Position numbers and translations under genes: made by a program. From assembly GCA_022008415.1 (NCBI GenBank), contig JAIRBC010000006.1:1-64000 (forward strand): 64,000 nt of DNA, written 5' to 3'. The notes under the pieces are model-generated. The model worked only from the letters and a program-made list of their open reading frames with translations. It was not told where the DNA came from and ran no database searches. The stretch is from Cerina litoralis (GTDB taxonomy: Bacteria > Bacteroidota > Bacteroidia > Flavobacteriales > Flavobacteriaceae). Below are positions 1 through 9,200 of the stretch, in pieces (position 1 is the stretch's first letter; the number at the start of each line of letters is the position of its first letter).

Positions 1-135
1 GTTATCAAGGCTCCCGGAATAAAGAACAAATTTCTCTACATATTTATGCCTCCAGGCTGGAGCCATACCGGAGACCACAAGACCGCTAAAATAGTACGGA
101 CCGATTACCTGCAAAACCAGAGGGTCCAGAGCTAA
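1..135 (+). CDS. C-terminal fragment, probable sterol desaturase/fatty acid hydroxylase family
   Basis: The window opens inside a gene. Reading from base 1, 44 codons are open and end at TAA 133-135. The tail contains FMPPGWSHTG followed by a basic stretch and a polar end. This resembles the C-terminus of flavobacterial membrane-bound sterol desaturase/fatty acid hydroxylase proteins, which end with a PPGWSH-type motif after the last histidine box. The histidine boxes and membrane segments lie outside the window, so the family call rests on this short motif only. Confidence 0.45.
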   Translation, partial: VIKAPGIKNKFLYIFMPPGWSHTGDHKTAKIVRTDYLQNQRVQS

Positions 136-145
136 AGATCACCGC

Positions 146-171
146 TCCCGCGCGATTGCATTGCGTGGCAA
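146..171 (+). repeat. Dispersed REP-like hairpin repeat, copy 1
   Basis: The core CCCGCGCGATTGCATTGCG is followed by TGGCAA. It can fold as CGCGAT / ATTGCG around a TGC loop with one G-T pair. Related copies lie at 1882, 2567 and 4763, all between genes, and a weaker relative (CGCTCCCTCGCAATTG) lies near 314. The rest of the 136-411 intergenic region shows no further structure that I can support. Confidence 0.6.
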
Positions 172-411
172 CGAAATTTTGAGGTAGCGAACGACTGCCT
201 AATTATAAAAATAATTGCCCTGCATCCCTTAGGGTACGATCCTTCTCCCGATCGGCGATGATCCGAACCTACTTTTTCCTAACTTGCGCAGTAGGTACAA
301 TGAGAAAGACCCCGCTCCCTCGCAATTGTATCCCCCGACTCGTTAAACGACAAACATCTTCATTTTCAAAATAAATCCTTACCTTGAATTCCAAATTAAA
401 AACGCAGCACG

Positions 412-1836
412 ATGAAGAATCCAAATACGCCTTCTGCCGGCCGTCGGCAATTTATCAGAAACACAACAGCCGCAGTAGGGGGGTTAGTGATACTTCCCAG
501 GTATGTTCTTGGAGGTAAAGGATATACAGCGCCCAGTGACAAAGTAAACATCGGTATTGTCGGAGCGGGTGGTCAGGGACAGAGTAATGTTCGTAATTTA
601 CTACAACTGGACGATGTACAGATCACCTCGGTCACCGATCCGGGCCGTTATTGGGATTTAAATCGATTCTATTACAAGTCCATTGCCGGAAGGGAACCAG
701 TCAGTGAAATGATCGAGGATCATTATCGGAAGAAGGGGAGAAACAAAGAGGTTCGTCAGTATAAACGATTTAGTGAAATGATGGATAGGGACAAGGATAT
801 CGATGCCATTCTTTGCGCAACCCCCGACCATACCCACTCCTTTATCACCATCGCTGCACTCAAGGCAGGGCTGCATGTTTTTTGCGAGAAACCAATGGCC
901 CACAATATATGGGAAACGAGGATGGTGCGTAAAGTGGTAAAAGAAACAGGACTTGCCACACAGATGGGTAACGTGGGACATAGTCGGGACGGTATGCGTT
1001 CATTGGTCGAATATCTGCAGGATGGTGCAATCGGAACCGTACGCGAAATTCATGCGTGGGTTCCTGCAGGTCGCTGGAATCCGGGTATTACTGGTCTTCC
1101 TCAAAACACCAGCCCACTTCCTTATGATTTTGATTGGGAGGAATGGTTGGGACCGGCACCATTTAGGCCCTATAACGATCTTTTTGCGCCCGTCACCTGG
1201 CGGGATTTTTGGATATATGGTTGTGGTGCATTGGGCGACTTTGGATGCCATGATATGGATGCACCTTTTTGGGCATTCGATCTATCGAGCCCGTCCGAGG
1301 TTCAGATTTACCCTTCTGGACAAAGTAACAGTGAAATTGCTCCTTATGGAGAGGCCGGCACTTATCATTTTCCGGAGAGGAAGGGCCAGGCTGCCCTCAA
1401 ATTACACTGGTATTCCGGAGGCTTAAAACCGGATTGGAATCCCCATTTGCCACCGGATTATAAATTCGGGGGGAGGAGCGCCATGTACGTGGGCGATAAA
1501 GGGGTTATTATCACCGATGGCGGCGATCGTTTTCCTCAGATATTCCCCGAATCCTTGAGGCAATCTTATCAACCGCCCGTGGAACGGATTCCGCGATCGA
1601 AAGGTCATCATCGCGACTGGGTAGATGCCATCAAAAACGGGGGGCAATCCAGTGCCAATCTAGATTATGGGAGTAGGCTTACTGAATTAGCCCTGCTGGG
1701 GGTAATGTCGCTTCGCCTGAATGGTGCTCGGATTCATTGGGATGCCAAAAATATGAAAGCCAAAGGACTACCGGAAGCAGAATCAATAGTTAGGGAGCCA
1801 TCCAGCGAAGATTGGGATATTTCCAAGATCATGTAA
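412..1836 (+). CDS. Tat-exported Gfo/Idh/MocA family oxidoreductase
   Basis: This 474-residue protein is a predicted NAD(P)-dependent sugar or sugar-acid oxidoreductase acting outside the cytoplasm. The N-terminus carries a twin-arginine signal (RRQFIRNT, R11-R12, then a hydrophobic stretch to about residue 34). A Rossmann fold follows, with the glycine motif GAGGQG at about 51-56, then CEKPMAHN at about 158-165, the EKP motif typical of this family. The C-terminal half is the usual alpha/beta substrate domain. It is flanked by REP-like repeats and has no close operon partner; a second Tat-exported Gfo/Idh protein lies 3 kb downstream. In Bacteroidota such proteins often accompany carbohydrate use, but no glycoside hydrolase is nearby, so the substrate is unknown. 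Confidence 0.85.
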   Translation: MKNPNTPSAGRRQFIRNTTAAVGGLVILPRYVLGGKGYTAPSDKVNIGIVGAGGQGQSNVRNLLQLDDVQITSVTDPGRYWDLNRFYYKSIAGREPVSEMIEDHYRKKGRNKEVRQYKRFSEMMDRDKDIDAILCATPDHTHSFITIAALKAGLHVFCEKPMAHNIWETRMVRKVVKETGLATQMGNVGHSRDGMRSLVEYLQDGAIGTVREIHAWVPAGRWNPGITGLPQNTSPLPYDFDWEEWLGPAPFRPYNDLFAPVTWRDFWIYGCGALGDFGCHDMDAPFWAFDLSSPSEVQIYPSGQSNSEIAPYGEAGTYHFPERKGQAALKLHWYSGGLKPDWNPHLPPDYKFGGRSAMYVGDKGVIITDGGDRFPQIFPESLRQSYQPPVERIPRSKGHHRDWVDAIKNGGQSSANLDYGSRLTELALLGVMSLRLNGARIHWDAKNMKAKGLPEAESIVREPSSEDWDISKIM

Positions 1837-1881
1837 ATAGGGATAGGGAGGGAGCTGTAAGCTCAATGAAATAACCCCCGT

Positions 1882-1907
1882 TCCCGCGCGATTACGTCGC
1901 CTGGCAA
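1882..1907 (+). repeat. Dispersed REP-like hairpin repeat, copy 2
   Basis: This copy reads CCCGCGCGATTACGTCGCC then TGGCAA. Compared with copy 1 the loop side has changed, but a stem GCGA / TCGC remains possible, which suggests that the fold rather than the exact sequence is kept. It is followed by a 13-bp direct repeat, TCCCAAATTCCCA, at 1908-1920 and 1948-1960. Confidence 0.55.
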
Positions 1908-1987
1908 TCCCAAATTCCCAGCTTCCGAACGGTTGTATCCTATGGGATCCCAAATTCCCATCTAACCATCGTTAAAAACAACATATC

Positions 1988-2497
1988 ATGAACCAAAAAA
2001 GCACAGATTCTGATGCAGAATTTACGCAAATGGATTTGAAGTTTTTAAAACATTGCTTGGGTCTGGCTGAAGAGGCTTTAAATGCTGGCGATCAACCATT
2101 TGGATCGATTCTTGTTAATCCAGATAATGAAATTATAGCCGAAGCCAGGAACCGGGTAAATGAAAAAAATGTATTGGCCCATCCAGAAATTGAACTCGCC
2201 GAATGGGCAATGGAAAATTTAAGTCTTGAAGAGCGCCGTAGAACTAAAATGTACACCACAGGTGAGCATTGTCCAATGTGCGCCGGAGCTCACAGTTGGT
2301 CGGAGATAGGTTCACTTTATTTTTTGAGTTCGGCAAAACAGTTGGGCACATGGTTAATTGAGTTTGGCGTAGATTCTGAACCTATTAAATTTATTCCTGC
2401 TGAAAAAATTGTGAAAAATGTAATTCTCAAAGGGCCTGCAAAAGGCGGAATAGTAAAAGAGATCAAGCAAATGCACAAACGTTATCATCGAGCATAA
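1988..2497 (+). CDS. Cytidine/deoxycytidylate deaminase-fold nucleoside deaminase
   Basis: This 169-residue zinc-dependent deaminase belongs to the TadA/guanine deaminase branch of the CMP/dCMP deaminase fold. The zinc site is visible: AHPEIE supplies H65 and the catalytic glutamate E67, and EHCPMCAGA supplies C95 and C98. The usual HAE is HPE here. The N-terminal substrate-pocket motif DQPFGSILV is also typical. It is about the length of TadA, but the HPE motif and the divergent C-terminus argue against the essential tRNA A34 deaminase. It more likely acts on a free base or nucleoside. It stands alone between two repeat-containing intergenic regions. Its codons look more A/T-rich than those of the flanking oxidoreductase (by eye). 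Confidence 0.75.
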   Translation: MNQKSTDSDAEFTQMDLKFLKHCLGLAEEALNAGDQPFGSILVNPDNEIIAEARNRVNEKNVLAHPEIELAEWAMENLSLEERRRTKMYTTGEHCPMCAGAHSWSEIGSLYFLSSAKQLGTWLIEFGVDSEPIKFIPAEKIVKNVILKGPAKGGIVKEIKQMHKRYHRA

Positions 2498-2566
2498 AAT
2501 TATACGTGTAATTGTTGGAGTATAAGTTTAAACCAGTTCATTAAAATCTGTAGAAAAAAATTTGGA

Positions 2567-2592
2567 TCCCGCGCGATTGCAATGCGTGGCGA
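2567..2592 (+). repeat. Dispersed REP-like hairpin repeat, copy 3
   Basis: This copy reads CCCGCGCGATTGCAATGCG then TGGCGA. The stem here is CGC / GCG enclosing the palindrome ATTGCAAT. It lies in the gap between the deaminase and the lipoprotein gene. Confidence 0.6.
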
Positions 2593-2681
2593 TTTCACCT
2601 CATAGATATCACTATTTAAGAATTAAAAATAACGGGAAAGCCGAAAACCGATCAAAGTAGGCATCTAATAACTAACCAAGT

Positions 2682-3191
2682 ATGAAAAAAACCTCAGAAC
2701 TATTAAATCTAATGACCTTGCTTTTTACGGTGTGCATTTTTGCATTTGTATTTCAAAGTTGCAATGAAAAACCCAAAGAAAAAGAAAAGGAACCGAAGGC
2801 TGCCGAATTCAGTTTAACAACCGCCAAAACTGAAATCGAAGATGCCAACAAGCACTTTATGGACCTTCTCGCAAAAGGGGATTCGGTCGGGTTGGCGAAT
2901 TCGTACACCACGGATGCCAAAGTCATGTTTACGGGAGCACCCTCTGTGGTTGGAAGAGAAAACATTCAAAAACTATTTTCGGGTATTATAAATTCCGGGG
3001 TAACAGCAATAAACCTCGAAACCAAAGAGGTTTTCGGTACGGCAGATTTGTTGGCAGAAGAGGGTAAAGTAACCGTTTTTGTTAAGGATAACGCCGTTGC
3101 GGAAGAAAAGTATATTATTCTTTGGAAAAAGGAGGATGGTCGATGGAAATTGTTTAGGGACATTGCCAATTCTAATACACCGGCGGAATAG
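2682..3191 (+). CDS. NTF2-like (SnoaL/DUF4440) lipoprotein
   Basis: This 169-residue protein is predicted to be a lipoprotein. A hydrophobic N-terminal segment ends in the lipobox FQSC (cysteine about 27), followed by a lysine/glutamate-rich linker. The remainder reads as a single cone-shaped NTF2-like domain: an early helix (ANKHFMDLLAKGDSVGLANSYTTDAKVMF), a central VGRENIQKLFSGIINSGV segment, and a C-terminal strand pair ending in YIILWKKEDGRWKLFRDIANSN, typical of DUF4440/SnoaL-like proteins. Such domains can bind or turn over small molecules, but no catalytic set is clear. There is no operon partner. Confidence 0.75.
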   Translation: MKKTSELLNLMTLLFTVCIFAFVFQSCNEKPKEKEKEPKAAEFSLTTAKTEIEDANKHFMDLLAKGDSVGLANSYTTDAKVMFTGAPSVVGRENIQKLFSGIINSGVTAINLETKEVFGTADLLAEEGKVTVFVKDNAVAEEKYIILWKKEDGRWKLFRDIANSNTPAE

Positions 3192-3322
3192 TAAAGTGAT
3201 CGGTCAAGGAATTACAATAACCTAAGGCGAGGATAGACTAGGATGCGGTGTTCTACACCGCTTAAACCAGTAGTTTGAATTCTGACAAATCAAAAGCAAT
3301 TAACATTAAGTCACCGACTATT

Positions 3323-4723
3323 ATGAAACTTTGGCAAAAATCAGCGACGGAGTTAGCAAAAATGTTTAAAGAAGGGGACGTGTCTTCTTCAGAGATAGTT
3401 GAGGCCCATCTTAAACGTATCGACCAAATTAATCCTGGCCTAAATGCGATATGTACCCGAATTGATGACCAAGCATTAGCGGCAGCAAAAGCCGTCGATG
3501 AAGCTAGGGCCAATGGAGAGGCTTTAGGGCCAATAGCTGGTGTGCCTTTTACGATTAAATCAAATATAGATCTATCAGGTTCAGCTACTGATAATGGCAT
3601 TTCTGTTTTAAAAGACGCTGTCCCGCCAATAGATTCTCCAGTGACAGCACGAATGAAGGCGGCAGGTGGAATACCATTGGCACGAACGAATTTACCCGAT
3701 TTGGGCTTAAGATTACAAACAGAATCAACTCTACATGGCCTAACTTTAAATCCGTGGAACAAAAATTTTACAACAGGCGGGAGTTCAGGTGGTGAAGCTG
3801 TAGCCTTGGCGACAGGAATGTCACCTCTAGGCATGGGGAACGATTTAGGGGGTTCATTGAGAAATCCTGCTACTTGTAATTCAATAGCCTCCATTAAACC
3901 AACTTTTGGTTTAGTACCAAGAATTCCTGTTATACCAGTTTTGCCGATGAGTATTATGGGTCAAATATTGATTTCTGAAGGACCAATGGCGAGAAATGTG
4001 AAAGATGTAAAACTAGGTTTAAGCATTTTAGCCGGTTATCTACCCCGAGATCCTTGGTCAATGCCAGTTACTTTACAGGAAAAATCTAAAAAATTACGTA
4101 TTGCAATGATGCCAACACCTCCTGGTGGGGCAACTGACCCCAGGGTTTCCAATGTCGTCAGGGAAGCAGCAAACGCTTTGGAAGATGCGGGGCATACGGT
4201 TGTAGAAATAGACATTCCCGAATATGAGGCGACTATTAAATGTTGGGAAGATTTGGTCGTTGCGAATATTGCTTTTGGCATGGAATCCATGTTTCCTATC
4301 ATAGGGAGTAACGCTGCAAAATTTCTTAAATTTTCAGCTGAGGGAAAAGGGCCTTTTACTCCCGAACAGATTGAAAAAGCTTGGGAAGACAGATATAATT
4401 TATCAATTGCTTGGCATACTTTTTTTGAAAAATACGAAGCCATTTTAACACCTACTTGGACACAGCTTCCACTAAAGGTGAATGAAGACGTTGAAAGCCT
4501 TAAAAGCGCATTGTATCAATTGGAAACGGCGCGTCCTGTATATCCGGGAAATATATTGGGACTTCCTTCTGCTGCCGTTCCTGCCGGGTTAGTGGATGGT
4601 TTACCTGTTGGAGTATTATTTACAGGCCCAAAATGGTCCGATTTGGACTGTTTAAACCTGGCTCAATGTGTTGAAGATGCAAAAATAGCTCCAAGTACAC
4701 CCATTGATCCAATGGTTTCATAA
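3323..4723 (+). CDS. Amidase signature family hydrolase
   Basis: This is an amidase-signature enzyme that would hydrolyse a carboxamide. The Ser-cisSer-Lys triad is visible: the lysine in PFTIKSNID, the cis-serine in TTGGSSGGEA and the nucleophile in GNDLGGSLRNPA. The reading frame can be extended upstream to a TTG at 3275, but the family usually begins close to the xxATELAxxxxxGxVSSxE region. ATG 3323 (MKLWQKSATEL) is therefore the preferred start, giving 466 residues. No signal peptide is seen. Codon use looks more A/T-rich than that of the two neighbouring oxidoreductases (by eye), which may mean recent acquisition. It is not GatA: gatB and gatC are absent here and the C-terminus is short. 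The substrate is unknown. Confidence 0.85.
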   Translation: MKLWQKSATELAKMFKEGDVSSSEIVEAHLKRIDQINPGLNAICTRIDDQALAAAKAVDEARANGEALGPIAGVPFTIKSNIDLSGSATDNGISVLKDAVPPIDSPVTARMKAAGGIPLARTNLPDLGLRLQTESTLHGLTLNPWNKNFTTGGSSGGEAVALATGMSPLGMGNDLGGSLRNPATCNSIASIKPTFGLVPRIPVIPVLPMSIMGQILISEGPMARNVKDVKLGLSILAGYLPRDPWSMPVTLQEKSKKLRIAMMPTPPGGATDPRVSNVVREAANALEDAGHTVVEIDIPEYEATIKCWEDLVVANIAFGMESMFPIIGSNAAKFLKFSAEGKGPFTPEQIEKAWEDRYNLSIAWHTFFEKYEAILTPTWTQLPLKVNEDVESLKSALYQLETARPVYPGNILGLPSAAVPAGLVDGLPVGVLFTGPKWSDLDCLNLAQCVEDAKIAPSTPIDPMVS

Positions 4724-4762
4724 TAATATCAAGTTTTGACCATCACCGACAAAGCGTTCGCT

Positions 4763-4785
4763 TCCCGCGCAATACATCCGTGATA
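4763..4785 (+). repeat. Dispersed REP-like repeat, degenerate copy 4
   Basis: CTTCCCGCGCAATACATCCG shares the TCCCGCGC start and an AATnCATnCGTG-like right side with the other copies but has lost two bases of the stem. It lies 28 bp upstream of the second oxidoreductase gene. Confidence 0.4.
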
Positions 4786-4812
4786 TAAGCTCTTAAATTC
4801 AATACTGGAAGA

Positions 4813-6039
4813 ATGGATAATTCAAACGACAAAATATATTCCCGCCGTAATTTTTTGGGGATTACCGCGGCTACGGGGACCGCGCTTGCCATCTCACCGC
4901 GATTTGCCTTTGCAGGCGTTCCGACTTCATCCCGAAAAATACGCGTTGGCGTAGTTGGGGGTAGGTTTGGACTTGGGTTTTTCTTTAATGAGCATCCCAA
5001 TGTCGTTGTCGAGGCGGTCAGTGACCTTAGGGAGGATCGCCGTGCGGCCCTGATGAGCACTTATAAATGCAAAAAGTCCTATAACTCATTGGAATTATTG
5101 CTCAAAGACCCAAAAATCGAGGCCGTGGGGTTATTCACTCCCGCCCCAGACCATGCCGATCACGTTGTACAAACGCTAAATGCCGGAAAACACGCCTTGT
5201 GTGCGGTACCGGCCGCTTTGACCATTGAGGATTGTTATCGAATTTTGGAAGCCGTGAATACCACTGGGAAAAAATATATGATGGCCGAGACAACGACCTT
5301 CAGGCAAGAGACGATCACGGCCAAAAAGATGTATAAAGAAGGTAAGTTTGGCACTATTTTTAGCAGTGCTGCCCAATATTATCATCCAGGTCTGGAAGAA
5401 TTGTATTTCAATCCGGACGGTACCGCTACCTGGCGCCATGGGTTACCGCCCATGTTGTATCCTACCCACGTCACCGCCTTCTTGATCGCCGTAACCGGGG
5501 AGCGATTAACCCACGTCACGGGCGTTGGTTGGGGCGATAACGACCCCATTCTCCAAGGAAACCCATACGACAACCCATTTTGGAACGAAACGGCTTTCTT
5601 TAAAACGGATCGGGGCAATTCCTTTACGGGCGAGGTGTGCTGGCGAGGCGCTTTGGCCCATTGTGAAAGAGGGGAATGGCGTGGTGATAAGATGAGCTAC
5701 TACATGGGATATAAAAATGAACCCGTGCACACGGTGCACGCTGGCGATAAATTGGTAAAAGACGACGGTGGCTTTACGGTAGCCCACCCCGAAATAAAAC
5801 CGTACGATCAGGAAATGTGGTGGAAGACCGATGCATTGCCGGCGGCGATGAGACACAATAGTGGTCATGGTGGGTCGCACACGTTTATAACGCACGAATT
5901 TATTTCGGCTATTCTTGAGGATAGGGAACCGGAAGTGAATATTTATGAGGCGTTGGCTTATACCGCCCCGGGAATTATTGCCCATGAATCGGCACTGAGC
6001 GGCGGGGAATGTAAACGCATACCCAATTTTGACCAGTAA
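4813..6039 (+). CDS. Tat-exported Gfo/Idh/MocA-like protein lacking the EKP motif
   Basis: This 408-residue protein has a twin-arginine signal (RRNFLGITAA, R11-R12) with a hydrophobic stretch to AFAG at about 35, then a Rossmann fold starting RVGVVGGRFG. The motif PAPDHADHV and the following helix match Gfo/Idh/MocA proteins. However, the position that normally reads EKP is AVP (residues 131-133, in ALCAVPAALT). The conserved Lys is thus missing, so ordinary dehydrogenase chemistry is doubtful. The C-terminal domain is histidine-rich (RHNSGHGGSHTF). It may be a non-redox member of the fold, such as a glycosidase-like or binding variant. It could be functionally linked to the gene at 412-1836, although the two are not adjacent. 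Confidence 0.75.
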   Translation: MDNSNDKIYSRRNFLGITAATGTALAISPRFAFAGVPTSSRKIRVGVVGGRFGLGFFFNEHPNVVVEAVSDLREDRRAALMSTYKCKKSYNSLELLLKDPKIEAVGLFTPAPDHADHVVQTLNAGKHALCAVPAALTIEDCYRILEAVNTTGKKYMMAETTTFRQETITAKKMYKEGKFGTIFSSAAQYYHPGLEELYFNPDGTATWRHGLPPMLYPTHVTAFLIAVTGERLTHVTGVGWGDNDPILQGNPYDNPFWNETAFFKTDRGNSFTGEVCWRGALAHCERGEWRGDKMSYYMGYKNEPVHTVHAGDKLVKDDGGFTVAHPEIKPYDQEMWWKTDALPAAMRHNSGHGGSHTFITHEFISAILEDREPEVNIYEALAYTAPGIIAHESALSGGECKRIPNFDQ

Positions 6040-6251
6040 TCAGCAAAAAAAGGGCTACTTGGCACACGGCAGCTATAATGTTTCTTTGATCGGCAATTTT
6101 AAAAAATCTAGTTATAGTTCTAGGAACTTAACAATTATTTCGGTAGAAAATGGCACAAAAAGGTATTCGTTATAATATCTTTAAAAATGCTTTAATCCTA
6201 TAATTAACATTGGAGAGCAAGGAGATATCAATAAAAAAATTGAATAAATCA

Positions 6252-6274
6252 AATCTACCATCGAGAGGTAGATT
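6252..6274. promoter_or_regulatory. Inverted repeat upstream of the multi-PAS kinase
   Basis: AATCTACC (6252-6259) and GGTAGATT (6267-6274) are perfect 8-bp inverted arms around a 7-bp spacer, ending 24 bp before the kinase ATG at 6299. It could be an operator or a hairpin in the mRNA leader. The remainder of the 6040-6298 gap is A/T-rich and shows nothing else that I can name. Confidence 0.4.
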
Positions 6275-6298
6275 ATTTACTCACCCTTAGATTTATGT

Positions 6299-9200
6299 AT
6301 GGGCAATAACAACAAGGATTATGGTTTTTTGCAAGGTGGCGGAGAGATGGGCAAACTTATCCGTGCCCATGATTGGAGTAAAACACCACTTGGCGATCCA
6401 AACACCTGGCCACAGCCTTTGTGTACTATGGTAAGTGTGATGTTAGATAACCCTTTTGGCATGTACATAGCCTGGGGAAAGGACTTTACCCAAATTTACA
6501 ATGACGGTTATCGTCCTATTTTAGGAGCTACCAAGCACCCCCAAGCCTTGGGGATAGGTACCAGGAAAACTTTTTCCGAGATCTGGCATGTCATTGGACC
6601 TATGTTTGACGGCGTAATGAACGGAGAGGCCGTTGGTTTCCCGGATTTTATGCTACAGCTAGACCGAAACGGATACGTGGAAAACTGCTATTTCGATTTT
6701 GCTTATAGCCCAATAAGATTGGAATCGGGGGAGGTAGGGGGCGTCTTGGTAACCGTGATCGAAACGACCGCTAGAAAGAAAGCCCAGGACGAACTAATAG
6801 CAAGTAAAAATGAATTGGAATTTGTTCTAGATGCGGCCCGATTGGGAACTTTCGATTACAATCCGATCACCGATAAATTTTCGGGGAATACCAGGTTAAA
6901 GGAGTGGTTTGGGCTTCCCTCGGGAAATCAATTAGGACTTAAACACGCTATAGGCGTTATCGCCGAAAAAGACAAGGAGCGGATTTCCAATACCATTAAA
7001 GAGGTCATGGACCGTTCTAGCGAGGGTGATTTCGATGTCGAGTACTGCGTTGTCAATCCTATCTCCGGTAAGGAAATCGTGGTTCATGCCAAGGGAAAGG
7101 CCTGGTTTAACGAAGAGGGGATTGCCTATCGCTTAAATGGGACCGTAGAAGATATTACCGAACAAACCATTGCCAACCGGAGGTCAAAGGAAAACGAACA
7201 GCATATTCGCACGATGGTATCCGAATCGCCGGTAGGTATATGCGTATTGGACGCAGACACTTTGGTCAGTGAAATTGTCAATGATAGCTTTATTGAAATC
7301 GCCGGGAAGCCCCGGGACGCCATAGTAGGGAAATTTTATTGGGATACGTTTGCAGAAGTCCGTGTACAATATGAGGATGCATTAAATAAGGTAATAGCAT
7401 TAGGCGAGGCATTTTATGCCGATGAGGCCGAATTGATGCTGCTTCGCCATGGCGAGGAAGAAATTATTTATGTCACATTCGTCTTTGCGCCTTTAAAGGA
7501 TGAAAATGGCAAAGTAGTTAAAGTCGCGGTGTGGGTGCTCGATAATACCGTACAGGTGGAGGCACGCAAAAAAATAATGGTCAGCGAAAACAATTTAAGG
7601 CTGATGATCCTTCAGGCCCCCGTCGCCATTGCCATATTTCGAGGAACCGATTACCGCGTGGAAATTGCCAATAAATTTGCGCTGGAAATATGGGGAAGAA
7701 CGGAAGAACAGGTTTTGAATACACCTTTTTTTGATGCTATTCCCGAACTTTTAACGCAAGGTATAAAGGAATTTCTAGACGATGTGGCCAAAACAGGCAA
7801 CCGTTTTGCCACCCCGGAAATGCCAGTTCAAATAATGAGAAATGGAGTTCTGGAGACCGAGTATGTCAACTTTTCCTTTGAACCACTTTACGATTCGGAG
7901 GAAAAGATAAACGGAATCATGGCTATTGGCTTTGACATTACGCCGCAGATAGAGGCTAGGAAGAGGGTTGAAGAAAGCGAACAGGGCATTCGGGCCTTGG
8001 TTGAAAGCGCACCATTCCCAATAGGGGTTTTTGTTGGTAAAGAAATGCGGATTTCGCTTGCCAACCAATCCATTATGGATGCATGGGGAAAAGGAAATGA
8101 TGTAATCGGTAAATTATATAGTGATATTCTACCAGAATTTGAAAACCAACAAATATTTGAACAGTTGCGTCAAGTACTGAAAACAGGAACCCCTTTTCAC
8201 GCCAAAAACCAAAAAGTTGATATCTTTAAAAACGGGGAACTGTGTAATTTTTATTACAATTATAGTTTTACCCCTCTGATGGATGACAACGGGAATACCT
8301 ATGCGGTTATGAATACGGCAGCCGAAGTAACCGAACTGCACCAAGCCAAACAAAAAGTAGAGGAAAGTGAAAAAAGATTCCGCGATTCCGTTAAGCAGGC
8401 ACCGCTTGGCATCGCTATCTTTAGAGGGCCAGACTATGTTGCCGAAATGGCCAATGACAACTATCTTTTGATAGTCGACAAAACGGAAGAACAATTTGTG
8501 GGCAAACCGCTTTTTGAAACCTTGCCCGAGGCAAAGGAATTCGTCGGGGCAATACTTGCCGAAGTTTATAAAACAGGCGAAGCTTATTACGGTTACGAAT
8601 TTCCGGTCAATTTAAACCGCCACGGTAAATTGGAAACCGGCTATTACAATTTTGTCTATCATCCCTTAAAGGAAAACAAGGTGATTTCGGGTTTTATGGT
8701 GGTCGTTACCGAGGTGACCGCCACGGTAAAAGCCAAACAGATTATAGAGGAAAATGAGGAAAAGCTCAAACTTATTATTGATGCCAGCGACCTTGGGGTT
8801 TGGGATTTAAATATTAAAACCAATGAATTCGTTGCTTCGGAACGTTGCTACACTATTTTAGGATTTCCAGATAAAGAAAATTTAACTCCTGAAGATATAA
8901 TCACACATGTGCATCCGGACGACCTTAAACTTAGAACGGAGGCATTTGACAAAGCATTCGAAGTTGGTTTCTTGCATTATCAAATCAGGATTATCTGGGA
9001 AGACCAATCCTTGCATTGGAAAGAGGTAAAAGGCAAAGTGTTTTACGACGCCAACGACCAACCGGAACGAATGCTCGGAACGGTAAGGGATATTACGGAA
9101 GAACGGAATTTTCATCAACAGTTATTGGAGCGGGAAGAGAAATTTAGACTCTTGGCCGATTCCATGCCCCAACATATCTGGACGGCAGACCTAGAGGGCA

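Noticed and set aside
3275..3322. TTG start extending the amidase by 16 codons
   Set aside because: The added residues do not fit family N-termini and an ATG with a matching N-terminus lies at 3323.
3262..3894. 210-codon open frame on the minus strand
   Set aside because: It lies entirely antisense to the amidase gene, whose triad and motifs are clear. Its own translation shows no domain.
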